From Shimia sagamensis (GTDB taxonomy: Bacteria > Pseudomonadota > Alphaproteobacteria > Rhodobacterales > Rhodobacteraceae), in assembly GCF_900182745.1 (NCBI RefSeq), contig NZ_FXTY01000002.1, forward strand, positions 558,001 through 622,000: a DNA stretch of 64,000 nucleotides, written 5' to 3'. Below, piece by piece: positions 7,220-17,109 of the stretch. Position 1 is the stretch's first letter; each line of letters starts with the position of its first letter. The translations under genes were made by a program, and so were the position numbers. The notes beneath the pieces are model-generated. The model saw nothing but the letters and a program-made list of their open reading frames with translations. It made no database searches and was not told where the DNA came from.

Positions 7220-10200
7220 ATGAGCACTGCGCGCAACTTGATTGACACCAGCACTTATCGCATCGAAGCCCCATTGGTGGAGGAATTGAAAGCGGCCAGT
7301 GCTCTATCTGAGGCGGATCGCAAATCAATCTGCAGCAAAGGTGCCTCCCTCGTACGCGAGATCCGCGAAGAAACCAGTCCGGGAATGATGGAAGTCTTCT
7401 TGGCGGAGTATGGCCTTTCAACCGAAGAGGGCGTGGCGTTGATGTGCCTAGCCGAAGCTCTTCTGCGGGTGCCCGACGCGGATACAATCGATGCCCTGAT
7501 TGAAGATAAAATTGCGCCATCGGACTGGGGCAAGCACCTGGGGCAATCAACCTCCTCACTGGTAAACGCGTCAACTTGGGCGCTATTGCTAACTGGCAAA
7601 GTCATGGACGACCAAAATACAGGTTTAATCGGTTCCCTACGCGGTGCCGTGAAACGCTTGGGCGAACCCGTAATTCGCACGGCAGTTGGTCGCGCGATGA
7701 AAGAGATGGGCCGCCAGTTTGTCCTCGGCGAAACCATCACCTCCGCTATGAAACGTGCGGAAGGTATGGAGAAAAAAGGCTACACTTACTCTTACGACAT
7801 GCTGGGCGAAGCGGCCAAAACTGATGCCGATGCTATGCGCTATCACCTCGCCTACTCCCGCGCGATCACCGCCATTGCCACAGCCTGCAGCAACCATGAA
7901 AGCCGCGACAATCCCGGCATTTCTATCAAGCTCTCCGCACTGCATCCCCGTTATGAAGTGGCGCAACAGGATCGGGTGATGGAAGAGCTGGTACCGCGCT
8001 TGCGCTCTCTGGCTTTGCTAGCCAAGTCCGCAGGCATGGGCCTCAACATCGACGCCGAAGAGGCCGACCGGTTGGCGATTTCCATGGATGTGATTGAAAC
8101 AGTATTGAGCGAACCTGCCTTGGCAGGTTGGGATGGCTTTGGCGTCGTGGTGCAAGCATACGGCAAACGCGCCGGTGCGACGCTGGACTATCTCTATGAA
8201 CTGTCCGAAAAACTGGACCGTAAGATCATGGTCCGCCTTGTAAAAGGCGCCTACTGGGACACTGAAGTAAAACGGGCGCAAGTTGAAGGCATCCCCGGCT
8301 TTCCGGTGTTCACCAATAAGGCGGCAACGGATGTCTCCTACATTGCCAACGCCCGTAAACTGCTCAACATGACGGATCGAATTTACCCGCAATTTGCCAC
8401 GCACAATGCGCATACAGTTGCCGCGATTTTGCATATGGCAGACGACAAATCTGCGTTTGAATTCCAGCGCTTGCATGGCATGGGTGAAGCCCTGCACGAC
8501 ATCGTTCTAAAAGACCAAGGTACGCGGTGCCGGATTTATGCACCGGTTGGCGCACACCGGGATTTGCTGGCCTACTTGGTACGGCGTCTGCTTGAAAACG
8601 GTGCTAACTCGTCTTTTGTGAACCAAATTGTCGACGAAGACGTACCTGCTGAGGCGGTGGCAAGCGACCCGTTTGATCAGGTGCAGTCAACCGAAGGTGT
8701 GTTGCCACGAGGGCCTGAACTTTTTGCACCAGAGCGGGTGAACTCCAAAGGGTTTGATCTGACGGACACCCCAACCCTAAACGCACTGGACACAGCGCGG
8801 GAGTTGTATCGCAACGCGCAATGGCACGCGGCCCCGCTGCTAGCTGCCGAGGCCGCGCCGGAGGCTGCACAGCCGGTAGACAACCCATTCCTGCCAACTG
8901 ACAGCCCTGGCACCGTGGCCCACGCAAGCGCAGCGGATGTGGAGAGCGCCCTGAGCACAACAAAGCCTTGGGACGCGACGCCAGCTGAGCGTGGCGCGAT
9001 ACTGTCCAAAGCAGCAGACCTTTATGAAGAAAACTATGGCGCGCTCTTTGCATTGCTCGCCCGGGAAGCCGGAAAAACCCCCAACGATGCTGTCGCAGAG
9101 CTACGCGAAGCTGTTGATTTTCTACGATACTACGGCGCCAACGCGCCTTCAATCCCACCCGCGGGTGCCTTCACTTGTATCTCACCATGGAACTTCCCGC
9201 TGGCAATTTTCTCCGGTCAGGTGGCCGCCGCTTTGGCCGCCGGTAATGCAGTACTCGCCAAACCGGCTGACCAAACCCCGCTGATCGCTCATGAAGCCGT
9301 GAAGCTGCTGCATGAGGCCGGTGTGCCACGCGACGCCTTGCAATTGCTGCCCGGCTCCGGCGCAACTGTGGGTGCCGCGCTGACCTCAGACCCTCGCGTG
9401 AACGGCGTGGCCTTCACCGGCTCTACGGCAACCGCGCTGCGCATTCGCGCCACCATGGCGGACAACATGGCCCCTGGTGCACCGTTAATTGCCGAAACCG
9501 GCGGTTTGAACGCGATGATCGTCGATAGTACGGCCCTGCCCGAGCAGGCTGTCACTGCTATTGTCGAAAGTGCGTTCCAATCCGCGGGCCAGCGTTGTTC
9601 CGCGCTTCGCTGCCTTTATGTGCAGGAAGACATTGCAGAAAACCTGTTGGAGATGCTGACAGGTGCGATGAATGAGCTGTCGCTCAACGATCCGTGGTTA
9701 TTATCCACCGATAGCGGACCGGTAATTGACGAAGCAGCCCGTCGCGGCATTGCAGATCACATCGCTCAAGCCCAATCCGACGGGCGAGTTCTGTTTCAAA
9801 TGCCGACACCGCAAACTGGGACTTTCATTGCACCAACACTGATCAAAATAAACGGCATTGGTGATCTGGAGCGCGAGATCTTTGGCCCGGTGCTGCATGT
9901 GGCAACCTTCAAATCCAACGAGCTGGATGTTGTGATCGATGCGATCAACGCAACCGGTTACGGCCTGACTTTTGGTCTGCAGACCCGGATCGATGATCGA
10001 GTGCAACATGTTTCTGATCGCGTTAAAGCGGGCAACATATATGTGAACCGCAACCAGATCGGCGCAATCGTTGGCTCACAACCTTTTGGCGGTGAAGGAC
10101 TTTCAGGCACCGGACCCAAGGCGGGTGGCCCACACTACCTTGCCCGGTTTGCGGCTGTGCAAATGGAAGATGCGGGGACATGGGACAGTATTATGCCCGC

Positions 10201-10645
10201 CGACGTGGCGCACGCGGAATTAGACAAGATCAATCGTGAGGGAGGCGAAACCAGCGCCACCACCATTTCTTTGCCCGGCCCAACCGGCGAATCCAACCGG
10301 CTGACCAGTTATGCGCGGGAACCGATGCTGTGCATGGGGCCTGGTGCCGAAACAGCCAAAGCGCAGGCCGAGATTGTTCGTAATCTTGGCGGGCAAGCAC
10401 TTATGACAAGCGGGGCGGTTCCCGAAGAGGCGCTCACAGAATTGAGCGGTTTTTCCGGCGCAATGTGGTGGGGGGATACGGATCGCGCGCGGGCATACGA
10501 CCAGGCTTTGGCACAACGCGATGGACCAATCCTACCGTTGATCACCGGACGGCCAGATACGGCGCGGGTGCTGGGCGAACGGCATGTCTGTGTGGACACC
10601 ACGGCAGCAGGCGGCAACGCGGCGCTTTTGAGCGGGAGCAGTTGA
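7220..10645 (+). CDS. putA: Bifunctional proline dehydrogenase / pyrroline-5-carboxylate dehydrogenase
   Basis: An 1141-residue enzyme that oxidises proline to glutamate. The N-terminal proline dehydrogenase barrel is seen in SIKLSALHPRYE and MVRLVKGAYWDTE; the aldehyde dehydrogenase half has catalytic Cys793 in AGQRCSALR and Glu759 in AETGG, with PWNFPLAIF. There is no N-terminal ribbon-helix-helix DNA-binding domain, so it is not a trifunctional PutA. The extra C-terminal domain of about 100 residues is that of long type B PutAs. AGGAGA lies five bases before the ATG. TATACT at 7191 is a possible -10 box. It is controlled presumably by the divergent Lrp protein. Confidence 0.96.
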   Translation: MSTARNLIDTSTYRIEAPLVEELKAASALSEADRKSICSKGASLVREIREETSPGMMEVFLAEYGLSTEEGVALMCLAEALLRVPDADTIDALIEDKIAPSDWGKHLGQSTSSLVNASTWALLLTGKVMDDQNTGLIGSLRGAVKRLGEPVIRTAVGRAMKEMGRQFVLGETITSAMKRAEGMEKKGYTYSYDMLGEAAKTDADAMRYHLAYSRAITAIATACSNHESRDNPGISIKLSALHPRYEVAQQDRVMEELVPRLRSLALLAKSAGMGLNIDAEEADRLAISMDVIETVLSEPALAGWDGFGVVVQAYGKRAGATLDYLYELSEKLDRKIMVRLVKGAYWDTEVKRAQVEGIPGFPVFTNKAATDVSYIANARKLLNMTDRIYPQFATHNAHTVAAILHMADDKSAFEFQRLHGMGEALHDIVLKDQGTRCRIYAPVGAHRDLLAYLVRRLLENGANSSFVNQIVDEDVPAEAVASDPFDQVQSTEGVLPRGPELFAPERVNSKGFDLTDTPTLNALDTARELYRNAQWHAAPLLAAEAAPEAAQPVDNPFLPTDSPGTVAHASAADVESALSTTKPWDATPAERGAILSKAADLYEENYGALFALLAREAGKTPNDAVAELREAVDFLRYYGANAPSIPPAGAFTCISPWNFPLAIFSGQVAAALAAGNAVLAKPADQTPLIAHEAVKLLHEAGVPRDALQLLPGSGATVGAALTSDPRVNGVAFTGSTATALRIRATMADNMAPGAPLIAETGGLNAMIVDSTALPEQAVTAIVESAFQSAGQRCSALRCLYVQEDIAENLLEMLTGAMNELSLNDPWLLSTDSGPVIDEAARRGIADHIAQAQSDGRVLFQMPTPQTGTFIAPTLIKINGIGDLEREIFGPVLHVATFKSNELDVVIDAINATGYGLTFGLQTRIDDRVQHVSDRVKAGNIYVNRNQIGAIVGSQPFGGEGLSGTGPKAGGPHYLARFAAVQMEDAGTWDSIMPADVAHAELDKINREGGETSATTISLPGPTGESNRLTSYAREPMLCMGPGAETAKAQAEIVRNLGGQALMTSGAVPEEALTELSGFSGAMWWGDTDRARAYDQALAQRDGPILPLITGRPDTARVLGERHVCVDTTAAGGNAALLSGSS

Positions 10646-10676
10646 CCTTCCGCAAAAATCCTCGCAGCTTGGCGCC

Positions 10677-11426
10677 ATGTTTCCAATCCGCGACCACAAC
10701 CCCTCCGGACGCACGCCTTATGTCGTCTATGCGCTGATCCTCCTGAATGTCGGGATCTTCCTGAGTTATCAACCTATTATGGGGGATAACTTTCGTCTGG
10801 CCCAGTTCTTTCAAGACTGGGCCTTACTGCCTGGTGAAGTCACCGAAGGCCGCAAACTGCATGGTCTCGTAACCTCCATGTTCTTGCATGGCGGCTGGAT
10901 GCATTTGTTTGGTAATATGCTATTTTTGTGGATCTTTGGTGACAATCTCGAGGATGAGATGGGCCACGTTGGCTTTCTCACCTTCTATCTGTTGTCCGGC
11001 TTGGGTGCAGATTTTGCCCAAATTTCTGCCGACCCAGATAGCCAAGTCCCGATGGTTGGCGCCTCCGGAGCCATTGCCGGCGTGATGGGCGGCTACCTAC
11101 TACTCTTCCCCAAGGCAAAGGTCGATATCTTGCTGATATTGATCATCATTTTCCGCATTTTTACAGTTCCCGCTTGGATCATGCTGGGGGTGTGGTTTGC
11201 GCTGCAAGTGTTCAATGGCGTTGCAGTGGACACGGCAGGTGGCGGCGTGGCGCATTGGGCGCACGCGGGCGGTTTTATTGTGGGCGCGGTTCTGGCCATC
11301 CCGGTGTGGCTCAAGCGCGGCGGCACTGCCTATTGGTATCAAACCCATGGCCACCCGCCCCACCCTGAGGCCAAGTACAAACTGAGCCAAAGCTCAATCC
11401 CCCGCGTAAGGAGAAAACGGCGATGA
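10677..11426 (+). CDS. Rhomboid-family intramembrane serine protease
   Basis: A 249-residue membrane protein with about six hydrophobic segments. The catalytic pair is present: Ser130 in GASGAIAG and His196 in AHWAHAGGF. HGGWMHLFGNMLFLWIFGD at residues 72-90 is the conserved L1/TM2 region. Rhomboids cut single-pass membrane substrates in the lipid bilayer; the bacterial substrate cannot be inferred. It starts 31 bases after putA, and its end overlaps the following GFA gene by four bases (ATGA), so those two are translationally coupled. A basic tail (RVRRKRR) ends the protein. Confidence 0.92.
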   Translation: MFPIRDHNPSGRTPYVVYALILLNVGIFLSYQPIMGDNFRLAQFFQDWALLPGEVTEGRKLHGLVTSMFLHGGWMHLFGNMLFLWIFGDNLEDEMGHVGFLTFYLLSGLGADFAQISADPDSQVPMVGASGAIAGVMGGYLLLFPKAKVDILLILIIIFRIFTVPAWIMLGVWFALQVFNGVAVDTAGGGVAHWAHAGGFIVGAVLAIPVWLKRGGTAYWYQTHGHPPHPEAKYKLSQSSIPRVRRKRR

Positions 11427-11791
11427 GCCATAAGCTGACCTGCCACTGCGGCTCTGTCGAGTTGCGCGTCACGCTGGTTCAAGATCCCAGCGAGGCCATG
11501 CTGTGTGACTGTTCCTTTTGTCGCCGCCGCGCAGTGCCAAATGTCGACGTAAAACTGGATGACTTAACAATAGTGTCCGGTCACGAATGCCTGACGCTTT
11601 ACACGTGGGGCACGGGCACGGCGAAACACTACTTCTGCCGCAACTGCGGTATCTACACCCACCATCAAAGGCGCTCGAGACCGGATGTCTATGGTGTCAA
11701 TATTGGCGCTCTGGAGGGCGTAAACCCCAGAGACTTTGCGCCTTTTGACTGGGTCGACGGCGTCAATCATCCCTCTGACAAAAAAACCTGA
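11423..11791 (+). CDS. GFA/CENP-V domain zinc protein
   Basis: A 122-residue protein with the GFA zinc ligands: CHCGS at residues 8-12, CDCSFCRRR near 30-38 and FCRNCGIYTHH near 73-83. The fold is that of glutathione-dependent formaldehyde-activating enzyme, but most short members have no proven activity, so a glutathione-thiol role is only a possibility. The start overlaps the rhomboid stop, with AAGGAGA upstream inside the rhomboid gene. A bidirectional terminator begins at its stop codon. Confidence 0.88.
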   Translation: MSHKLTCHCGSVELRVTLVQDPSEAMLCDCSFCRRRAVPNVDVKLDDLTIVSGHECLTLYTWGTGTAKHYFCRNCGIYTHHQRRSRPDVYGVNIGALEGVNPRDFAPFDWVDGVNHPSDKKT

Positions 11792-11809
11792 CCCATTTGG
11801 GCCAGGTTT
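11785..11809. terminator. Bidirectional terminator between GFA gene and phosphatase
   Basis: AACCTG-A-CCC-ATTT-GGG-C-CAGGTT forms a ten-level stem with one A-C mismatch; it is preceded by a run of A and followed by TTCACTATTTC. It sits between two convergent genes and includes the GFA stop codon. Confidence 0.75.
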
Positions 11810-11853
11810 CACTATTTCATAGAGTTGCAAAAGCCGCGTAAGGGCAGCGTACG

Positions 11854-12645
11854 TTAGCCGTTGCGGATGACTTTTGCGAAGGTGGAGAAAATCGGCTCAT
11901 TGGCCACAATCATCTCGCCATCTTCCAGTATGTTACCTTCCGGGTTCATTGGCTCAACCAAAGCCCCGGCTTCTTTGGCAATCAGCAAGCCTGCGGCCAC
12001 GTCCCATGGCTGCAGCTTGCGCTCCCAGAAGCCTTCGTAACGGCCTGCGGCCACATAAGCGAGGTCCAGCGACGCAGCGCCAAAGCGGCGCACACCTGCG
12101 GTGGCGGGCAATACGCGCGCCAGATCTTTCAGGGTCTCAGGCAGGTCGACACGGCCCGCAAATGGCAAGCCTGTTGCAAAGATCGACTCGATCATGCGGT
12201 GACGGGCCGACACGCGCAGGCGCAGGCTGTCGTTGAGCCAGGCACCTTCGCCTTTTTCTGCGTAAAACATCTCGTCTTTGGCGGCGTCAAACACCACACC
12301 CGCAACGATTTCACCCTTGTGTTCCAAGGCGATAGAGATCGCCCAATGTGGCAGGCCATGCAGGAAATTGGTGGTGCCATCCAGCGGGTCGACAATCCAG
12401 CGGCGGGTTGGATCTTTGCCCGCTATCTCGCCACCTTCTTCGGCAATCCAGCCGTACGTCGGACGCGCGCCAAGCAGCTCTGTTTTCAGGATTTCTTCGG
12501 CGGCGATGTCGGCGCGGCTGACAAAGTCGCCTGCCCCTTTGGTCGACACCTGTAGGTTCTCGACTTCCCGGAAGTCTTTGACCAGCGACCGGCCCGCTTT
12601 GCGGGCGGCCTTCATCATGATGTTCAGATTTGCGCTGCCCGGCAT
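11854..12645 (-). CDS. suhB: Inositol-1-monophosphatase family protein
   Basis: A 263-residue Mg-dependent phosphatase with the family motifs EEGGE, WIVDPLDGTTNFLHG and, near the C-terminus, QPWDVAAG. Bacterial SuhB hydrolyses myo-inositol-1-phosphate and also takes part in rRNA transcription in E. coli; here only the phosphatase assignment is supported. The ATG at 12645 follows an AGGAG at seven bases and gives the usual length; the open frame extends upstream to 13026 with unrelated sequence. It is convergent with the GFA gene. Confidence 0.92.
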   Translation of the reverse strand: MPGSANLNIMMKAARKAGRSLVKDFREVENLQVSTKGAGDFVSRADIAAEEILKTELLGARPTYGWIAEEGGEIAGKDPTRRWIVDPLDGTTNFLHGLPHWAISIALEHKGEIVAGVVFDAAKDEMFYAEKGEGAWLNDSLRLRVSARHRMIESIFATGLPFAGRVDLPETLKDLARVLPATAGVRRFGAASLDLAYVAAGRYEGFWERKLQPWDVAAGLLIAKEAGALVEPMNPEGNILEDGEMIVANEPIFSTFAKVIRNG

Positions 12646-12828
12646 GGCACGGCTCCTTTTGACACAGAGCGCGCGTATACGCCTGTAAACCCTTTTTGCC
12701 AAGGCCTTATAGGGGCTCTCACATCGCTTTGGAAACGCCACGTCACAAAAACTGGTTAAAAGCCGCCTACCCTTGCCAGCATGAGGCAAGGAACCCAAGC
12801 TGAGATCGAAGCTTTGGAGGACACCCAA

Positions 12829-13869
12829 ATGACAGAACAAATGCAGCGCATGGTGCTGGCCAGTCGCCCGATAGGCGAGCCGAAGGACGAAAATTTCCGT
12901 TTGGAAACAGTGGACTTGCCGGAACTTGGAGAAGGTGAGGTATTGGTACGCGTGCACTATATGTCGCTGGATCCTTATATGCGTGGGCGCATGGATGAGG
13001 CAAAATCCTATTCCGCGGCGGTGCAAATTGATGAGACCATGGGCGGCGGGGCTGTGGGCGAGGTGATTGCCTCAAACCACAAGGGTTTTTCTACCGGCGA
13101 TTTTGCACTGGGCATGTTTGGTTGGGCCACCCATGGTGTGGCAAAAGGCCATGAAATGCAAAAGCTTAACCCTGATCTGGCTCCGATCACCACGGCGCTT
13201 GGCGTGATGGGCATGCCGGGGTTCACCGGCTGGTACGGCCTCACAGAATTGGGCAAACCCAAAGACGGCGAGACGCTGGTAGTGGGCGCTGCAACTGGAC
13301 CCGTGGGGTCGATGGTTGGGCAGATTGCCAAATCCAAGGGACTGCGCGTGGTTGGCATTGCCGGTGGATCAGAGAAATGTGCCAAGGCAACAGACACTTA
13401 CGGGTTTGATGCCTGTATTGACCATAAGGCATTTGAAACCGCGAGCGAGCTGCGCAAGGCCATGGCCGCGGAATGCCCTCAGGGCATTGATATCTACTTC
13501 GAAAACGTCGGCGGCAAACTTCTGGATGCGGTCCTGCCGCTGATGAACGTCGGCGGGCGGATTCCGCTGTGCGGCATGATTGCCTGGTACAACGCCGGAG
13601 GGCTTGGTGCCGACGCTGAAATGGAAAGCCTATCAGGCCCGCGTCTGTGGCGCTCAATTCTGGTTAACCAGCTGTCAGTGAAAGGTTTTATCATCTCCAA
13701 CCATTACGACCGCTATGGCGATTTTCTGCGTGACGTAGGCCCAAAACTGGCTGCTGGAGAGATCGCATATGGCGAGGATATAGCCGAAGGATTGGAGAAT
13801 GCACCAGCGGCGTTCCGGTCCCTTCTGAAGGGCGGAAACACAGGCAAACAGTTGGTGAAACTGATCTGA
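12829..13869 (+). CDS. NADP-dependent MDR-family oxidoreductase (CurA/YncB-like)
   Basis: A 346-residue zinc-free medium-chain reductase. YMSLDPYMRGRM near residue 45 is the leukotriene-B4/prostaglandin reductase-like signature, GMPGFTGWYGL near 130 and AATGPVGSMVGQIAK near 155 form the nucleotide site, and VGGKLLDAVLPLM follows. Members such as CurA reduce alkenal/alkenone double bonds with NADPH. The ATG at 12829 has GGAGG at eight bases; the earlier ATG at 12781 does not. Standalone gene ending in a strong terminator. Confidence 0.9.
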   Translation: MTEQMQRMVLASRPIGEPKDENFRLETVDLPELGEGEVLVRVHYMSLDPYMRGRMDEAKSYSAAVQIDETMGGGAVGEVIASNHKGFSTGDFALGMFGWATHGVAKGHEMQKLNPDLAPITTALGVMGMPGFTGWYGLTELGKPKDGETLVVGAATGPVGSMVGQIAKSKGLRVVGIAGGSEKCAKATDTYGFDACIDHKAFETASELRKAMAAECPQGIDIYFENVGGKLLDAVLPLMNVGGRIPLCGMIAWYNAGGLGADAEMESLSGPRLWRSILVNQLSVKGFIISNHYDRYGDFLRDVGPKLAAGEIAYGEDIAEGLENAPAAFRSLLKGGNTGKQLVKLI

Positions 13870-13953
13870 TTTCCGGTCGACGCAACGCTACGGCTTAACT
13901 TTTGGCAAAAACCAAAAACCACGTCGGTAAAGCGTCGGTATCACGACTGTTTC

Positions 13954-13986
13954 CCGGAGGTGGGGGTTTTGTGGCCCCGCCTCCGG
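13954..13986. terminator. Strong hairpin between convergent MDR and Hint genes
   Basis: CCGGAGG and CCTCCGG form a seven-pair stem extended inward by GGGG/CCCC around one mismatch, with a GT-rich loop. It lacks a good T-run on either side, so efficient termination is inferred from place and stability. Confidence 0.6.
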
Positions 13987-14007
13987 TTAACACAACGTAC
14001 GTTGCGC

Positions 14008-15042
14008 CTAATGCACCAGAATTTGAGCTTCGTGGGCCTTTAGAGACGGGCGGGCATCTTCGCCGTAAACATGCAATCCTTCGGTCTGCAACTCTGGGAA
14101 CAGTGTATAGATCTCGTCCTGCACGGCCTGCGCCATAGAAGAGAGCCCCTGCTCACCCGGCATAAAGCTTTCGCTGGGAATACCGCCGCCGTAGATGATC
14201 TCGTGACAATCAAACAGCAGATGCAGATACGTCACGGTGCCACCCTCGACCTGCACAACGGTATCGCCATTGATCAAGGCCAGCGCCGGCACCAGCACTT
14301 CGCTTTCGCCAAAGTTCACCTCCACCCGCCAGCCACGCAGCATCATCCGGTGTTGCGGAGACACCATCAACGGCACGTCATTGCCAAGCGCGCCGGGCGC
14401 AAAGCGGATCGGCGCCAAGACACCGCGTGCGGGCACCGTACGACGGCCAACCCAGCGCAGCGGTTGAAAGCCATGATCCATAGTCAGGATCATGTCGCCG
14501 AGCTGCAGTTTTTCGACAGGATGTTCACCGCTCTGCGTGATGATCTTGGTCCCCTCGACAAAACACGGCACGAAGTCCCATTCCTCGCGGCTGGTTGTCA
14601 GCCCGGAGTAGCGGTTGCCCAACAGGCTATCAAGGCTGATCGATTGGATTGGCCCCGCCTCCAGCGCAGCCTGATCCGCGTTGTTGGAAAACTCTGGGGC
14701 AAGATAGGCATTGCCATTGGTGTCCTGAAACAACACCGCAGTGTAGGTCGCCGTGGTGCCATCCACATAGGTGATCGTGGCGTTATAGACGGCGGTGCCG
14801 TCAAAGGACTGCGGGCTACCGCCATCCACAGTGAACTGGTCATTGGGACTGTTATCCATATCGTACGCCGAGCCAACATTGCCAAACGGCGAGACTTCGA
14901 CAAAGTCATTGACCAAGGGATTGCCAGGACCGCCAAAGGTCAACCCTTCGAGCGCGGCGGCATTTTCCGCGCGATTGTTACCTTCGGTGGTGTCGATGTC
15001 GGCCAATTGGCCAACGGAGATCGCATTAAATGTGGTAGGCAT
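14008..15042 (-). CDS. Hint (Hedgehog/intein) domain protein
   Basis: A 344-residue protein. Residues 1 to about 160 are acidic, Asn/Thr/Gly-rich and secretion-like (NDFVEVSPFGNVGSAYDMDN), then CFVEGTKIITQSGEHPVEKL begins the Hint_2 domain with its candidate nucleophile Cys, followed by PLMVSPQHRMML. Hint domains can self-cleave, but many roseobacter members have unknown roles. No classical signal peptide is seen; such proteins often use type I secretion, and no RTX repeats are visible here. ATG at 15042 is preferred over the TTG at 15048. The ribosome site is weak. Confidence 0.87.
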   Translation of the reverse strand: MPTTFNAISVGQLADIDTTEGNNRAENAAALEGLTFGGPGNPLVNDFVEVSPFGNVGSAYDMDNSPNDQFTVDGGSPQSFDGTAVYNATITYVDGTTATYTAVLFQDTNGNAYLAPEFSNNADQAALEAGPIQSISLDSLLGNRYSGLTTSREEWDFVPCFVEGTKIITQSGEHPVEKLQLGDMILTMDHGFQPLRWVGRRTVPARGVLAPIRFAPGALGNDVPLMVSPQHRMMLRGWRVEVNFGESEVLVPALALINGDTVVQVEGGTVTYLHLLFDCHEIIYGGGIPSESFMPGEQGLSSMAQAVQDEIYTLFPELQTEGLHVYGEDARPSLKAHEAQILVH

Positions 15043-15201
15043 AAACAAAACTGGAGCCGCCCGCGCCGCGACCCTGACAGAGGTCTAATGCGCGCTGGGA
15101 GATACTCCACCCCCTAAACTGATGAACCGTTACACAACAACATGGACGCGACAGCCCAGATTGTTCAGGGGGAGAAATACCAGAAAACTCTCACCAGCTG
15201 G

Positions 15202-16113
15202 TTAGGCTGACTGCAACCGCCGTGCTTCTTTGCCCGCCAATTGAATCAAATCCTGCATGTACGGCTTGTTCAAATCGTCGGTGCGGGTGGCGGCAAACAG
15301 CGCCCGCGTAAGACCTTTGTCGGTGATCGGGCGCGTGACATAATCCGAAGAGTATTTCACTTCGCGCACCACCCAATCCGGCAACACCGACACGCCGCGG
15401 TTGGACGCCACCAGCAGCAGGATCACCGCGGTGAGTTCCGCTTGGCGCACAGAGCCGGGTTCCACCTTGGCCGGGGTCAGCAATTGCGAGAACACATCCA
15501 GACGTGAGCGTTCCACCGGGTAGGTGATCAAGGTCTCACCCCGAAAATCTTCCGCTTCGACAAACTCTTTTTGTGCCAGCGGGTGCTGTGACGAGGCCAC
15601 AAACACCGGGGCGTAATCAAACAAATGACTAAAGGAGACGTTGGGCATGTTTTCAGGATCGGAGCTGACGACCAAATCAACTTCTTCTTTTTGAAGCGCA
15701 GGCATGGCGTCAAAGGCCAGACCGGGACGGATATCTACATCTACGTCAGGCCAGTTTTTACGGAACTGCTCCAAGACCGGGAAAAGCCATTCAAAACACG
15801 CATGACATTCAATGGCGATATGTAAGCGACCAGAGCTGCCGTCACGTAGGCCGTTAAATTCCGCTTCAAGTTTTTCCACCTCCGGCAACACCTGATTGGC
15901 AAGGCGCAAAAGCCGCACGCCAGCCGCCGACAATTTCATTGGTTTGGAGCGGCGCACAAAAAGTTCGACCCCGGCCTGCTCCTCCAAACCTTTGATTTGA
16001 TGGGACAAGGCAGATTGGGTGATGTTGAGCTTATCCGCAGCCCGGGCCAGCCCACCACATTCATGGATCGCGCGCACAGTGCGCAGGTGGCGGAATTCAA
16101 TGTGCATCTTCAT
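15202..16113 (-). CDS. metR: LysR-family regulator, MetR-like
   Basis: A 303-residue LysR protein with N-terminal winged HTH (LARAADKLNITQSALSHQIKGLEEQAG) and a C-terminal co-inducer domain containing IECHACFEWLFPVLEQFR, a stretch typical of MetR. MetR uses homocysteine to control methionine genes. It is divergent from metF with 92 bases between the starts; a T-N11-A LysR-type motif at 16133-16145 is a candidate site. ATG at 16113 is chosen, but an ATG two codons later is equally possible because no strong ribosome site separates them. Confidence 0.88.
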   Translation of the reverse strand: MKMHIEFRHLRTVRAIHECGGLARAADKLNITQSALSHQIKGLEEQAGVELFVRRSKPMKLSAAGVRLLRLANQVLPEVEKLEAEFNGLRDGSSGRLHIAIECHACFEWLFPVLEQFRKNWPDVDVDIRPGLAFDAMPALQKEEVDLVVSSDPENMPNVSFSHLFDYAPVFVASSQHPLAQKEFVEAEDFRGETLITYPVERSRLDVFSQLLTPAKVEPGSVRQAELTAVILLLVASNRGVSVLPDWVVREVKYSSDYVTRPITDKGLTRALFAATRTDDLNKPYMQDLIQLAGKEARRLQSA

Positions 16114-16205
16114 GTGCGGCTCATGTCTTTCTTGAGTATTATGAATTTGCGTAAAGATGCCATGTGTGAGACATGAGGACAACCGCAAGTTACAGGATGC
16201 CCGTT

Positions 16206-17072
16206 ATGACCATGCCTCAAGTCTCGTTTGAATTTTTTCCGCCGCAAAACCTGCAGGCGTCATTCCGGCTTTGGGACACTGTGCAAACGCTGGCACCGCT
16301 GAATCCACGTTTTGTTTCCGTGACATATGGCGCTGGTGGCACCACGCGTGACCTAACGCGAGAGGCCGTGGCTACCTTGCACAAATCTTCTGGTCTAAAT
16401 GTGGCGGCGCATTTGACCTGCGTGAACGCCTCCAAGGCGGAAACCCTGGAAATTGCAGACGGCTTTGCGGCGGCTGGTGTGTCTGAACTGGTGGCGCTGC
16501 GTGGTGATCCGCCCAAAGGCAGCAACGGGTTTGAGCCCCACCCTGAAGGTTTTGCCAATTCTTTGGAATTGATTGGCGCACTGGCAGAAACCGGAAAATT
16601 CACCATCCGCGTGGGCGCCTATCCGGAGAAACACCCGGAAGCGGCCGACATGGCGGCAGATGTGGAATGGCTCAAACGCAAGATTGACGCGGGCGCCGAT
16701 GAAGCCATCACACAGTTCTTCTTTGAAGCGGAAACCTTCCTGCGGTTCCGCGATGCCTGTGCCAAAGCGGGCATTGATGCACCAATCCTGCCCGGCGTGC
16801 TGCCAATTGAAAACTGGAAAGGCGTGCGCAAGTTTTCCGAGCGCTGTGGCACCTCTGTGCCAGCGTGGCTGATTGATGCCTTCGAAAAGGCAGAACGTGA
16901 CGGGCGCGAAGACCTGCTGGCCACAGCCGTGTGCACCGAGATGTGCTCTGAACTGCTGGACGAAGGTGTCGACAGCCTGCACTTCTACACAATGAACCGT
17001 CCGGAGTTGACCCGCGATGTGTGCCACGCGCTTGGGGTGACGCCGGCGGTGAATTTGGAAAACGTGGCGTAA
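16206..17072 (+). CDS. metF: Methylenetetrahydrofolate reductase
   Basis: A 288-residue flavoprotein that reduces 5,10-methylene-THF to 5-methyl-THF for methionine synthesis. VSFEFFPPQN at the start, VTYGAGGTT near residue 40, ALRGDPP near 100 and GAYPEKHPEA near 140 are diagnostic, and ITQFFFEAETFLRF follows. AGGA lies eight bases before the ATG at 16206, favouring it over upstream ATGs at 16173 and 16197. MetR control is likely from the divergent arrangement. A hairpin with a T-run follows 37 bases after the stop. Confidence 0.95.
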   Translation: MTMPQVSFEFFPPQNLQASFRLWDTVQTLAPLNPRFVSVTYGAGGTTRDLTREAVATLHKSSGLNVAAHLTCVNASKAETLEIADGFAAAGVSELVALRGDPPKGSNGFEPHPEGFANSLELIGALAETGKFTIRVGAYPEKHPEAADMAADVEWLKRKIDAGADEAITQFFFEAETFLRFRDACAKAGIDAPILPGVLPIENWKGVRKFSERCGTSVPAWLIDAFEKAERDGREDLLATAVCTEMCSELLDEGVDSLHFYTMNRPELTRDVCHALGVTPAVNLENVA

Positions 17073-17109
17073 CAGCCGCTCCACCCCTCTTGAGGTGCAG
17101 ACAGATTTG

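Noticed and set aside
7220-7360. N-terminal DNA-binding domain in PutA (trifunctional type)
   Set aside because: No ribbon-helix-helix sequence precedes the catalytic domains; a separate Lrp-type regulator is divergent instead.
14071-15117. A 348-codon plus-strand frame opposite the Hint protein
   Set aside because: The minus strand carries clear Hint motifs; the plus frame has no recognisable motif and is rich in His/Arg/Gln.
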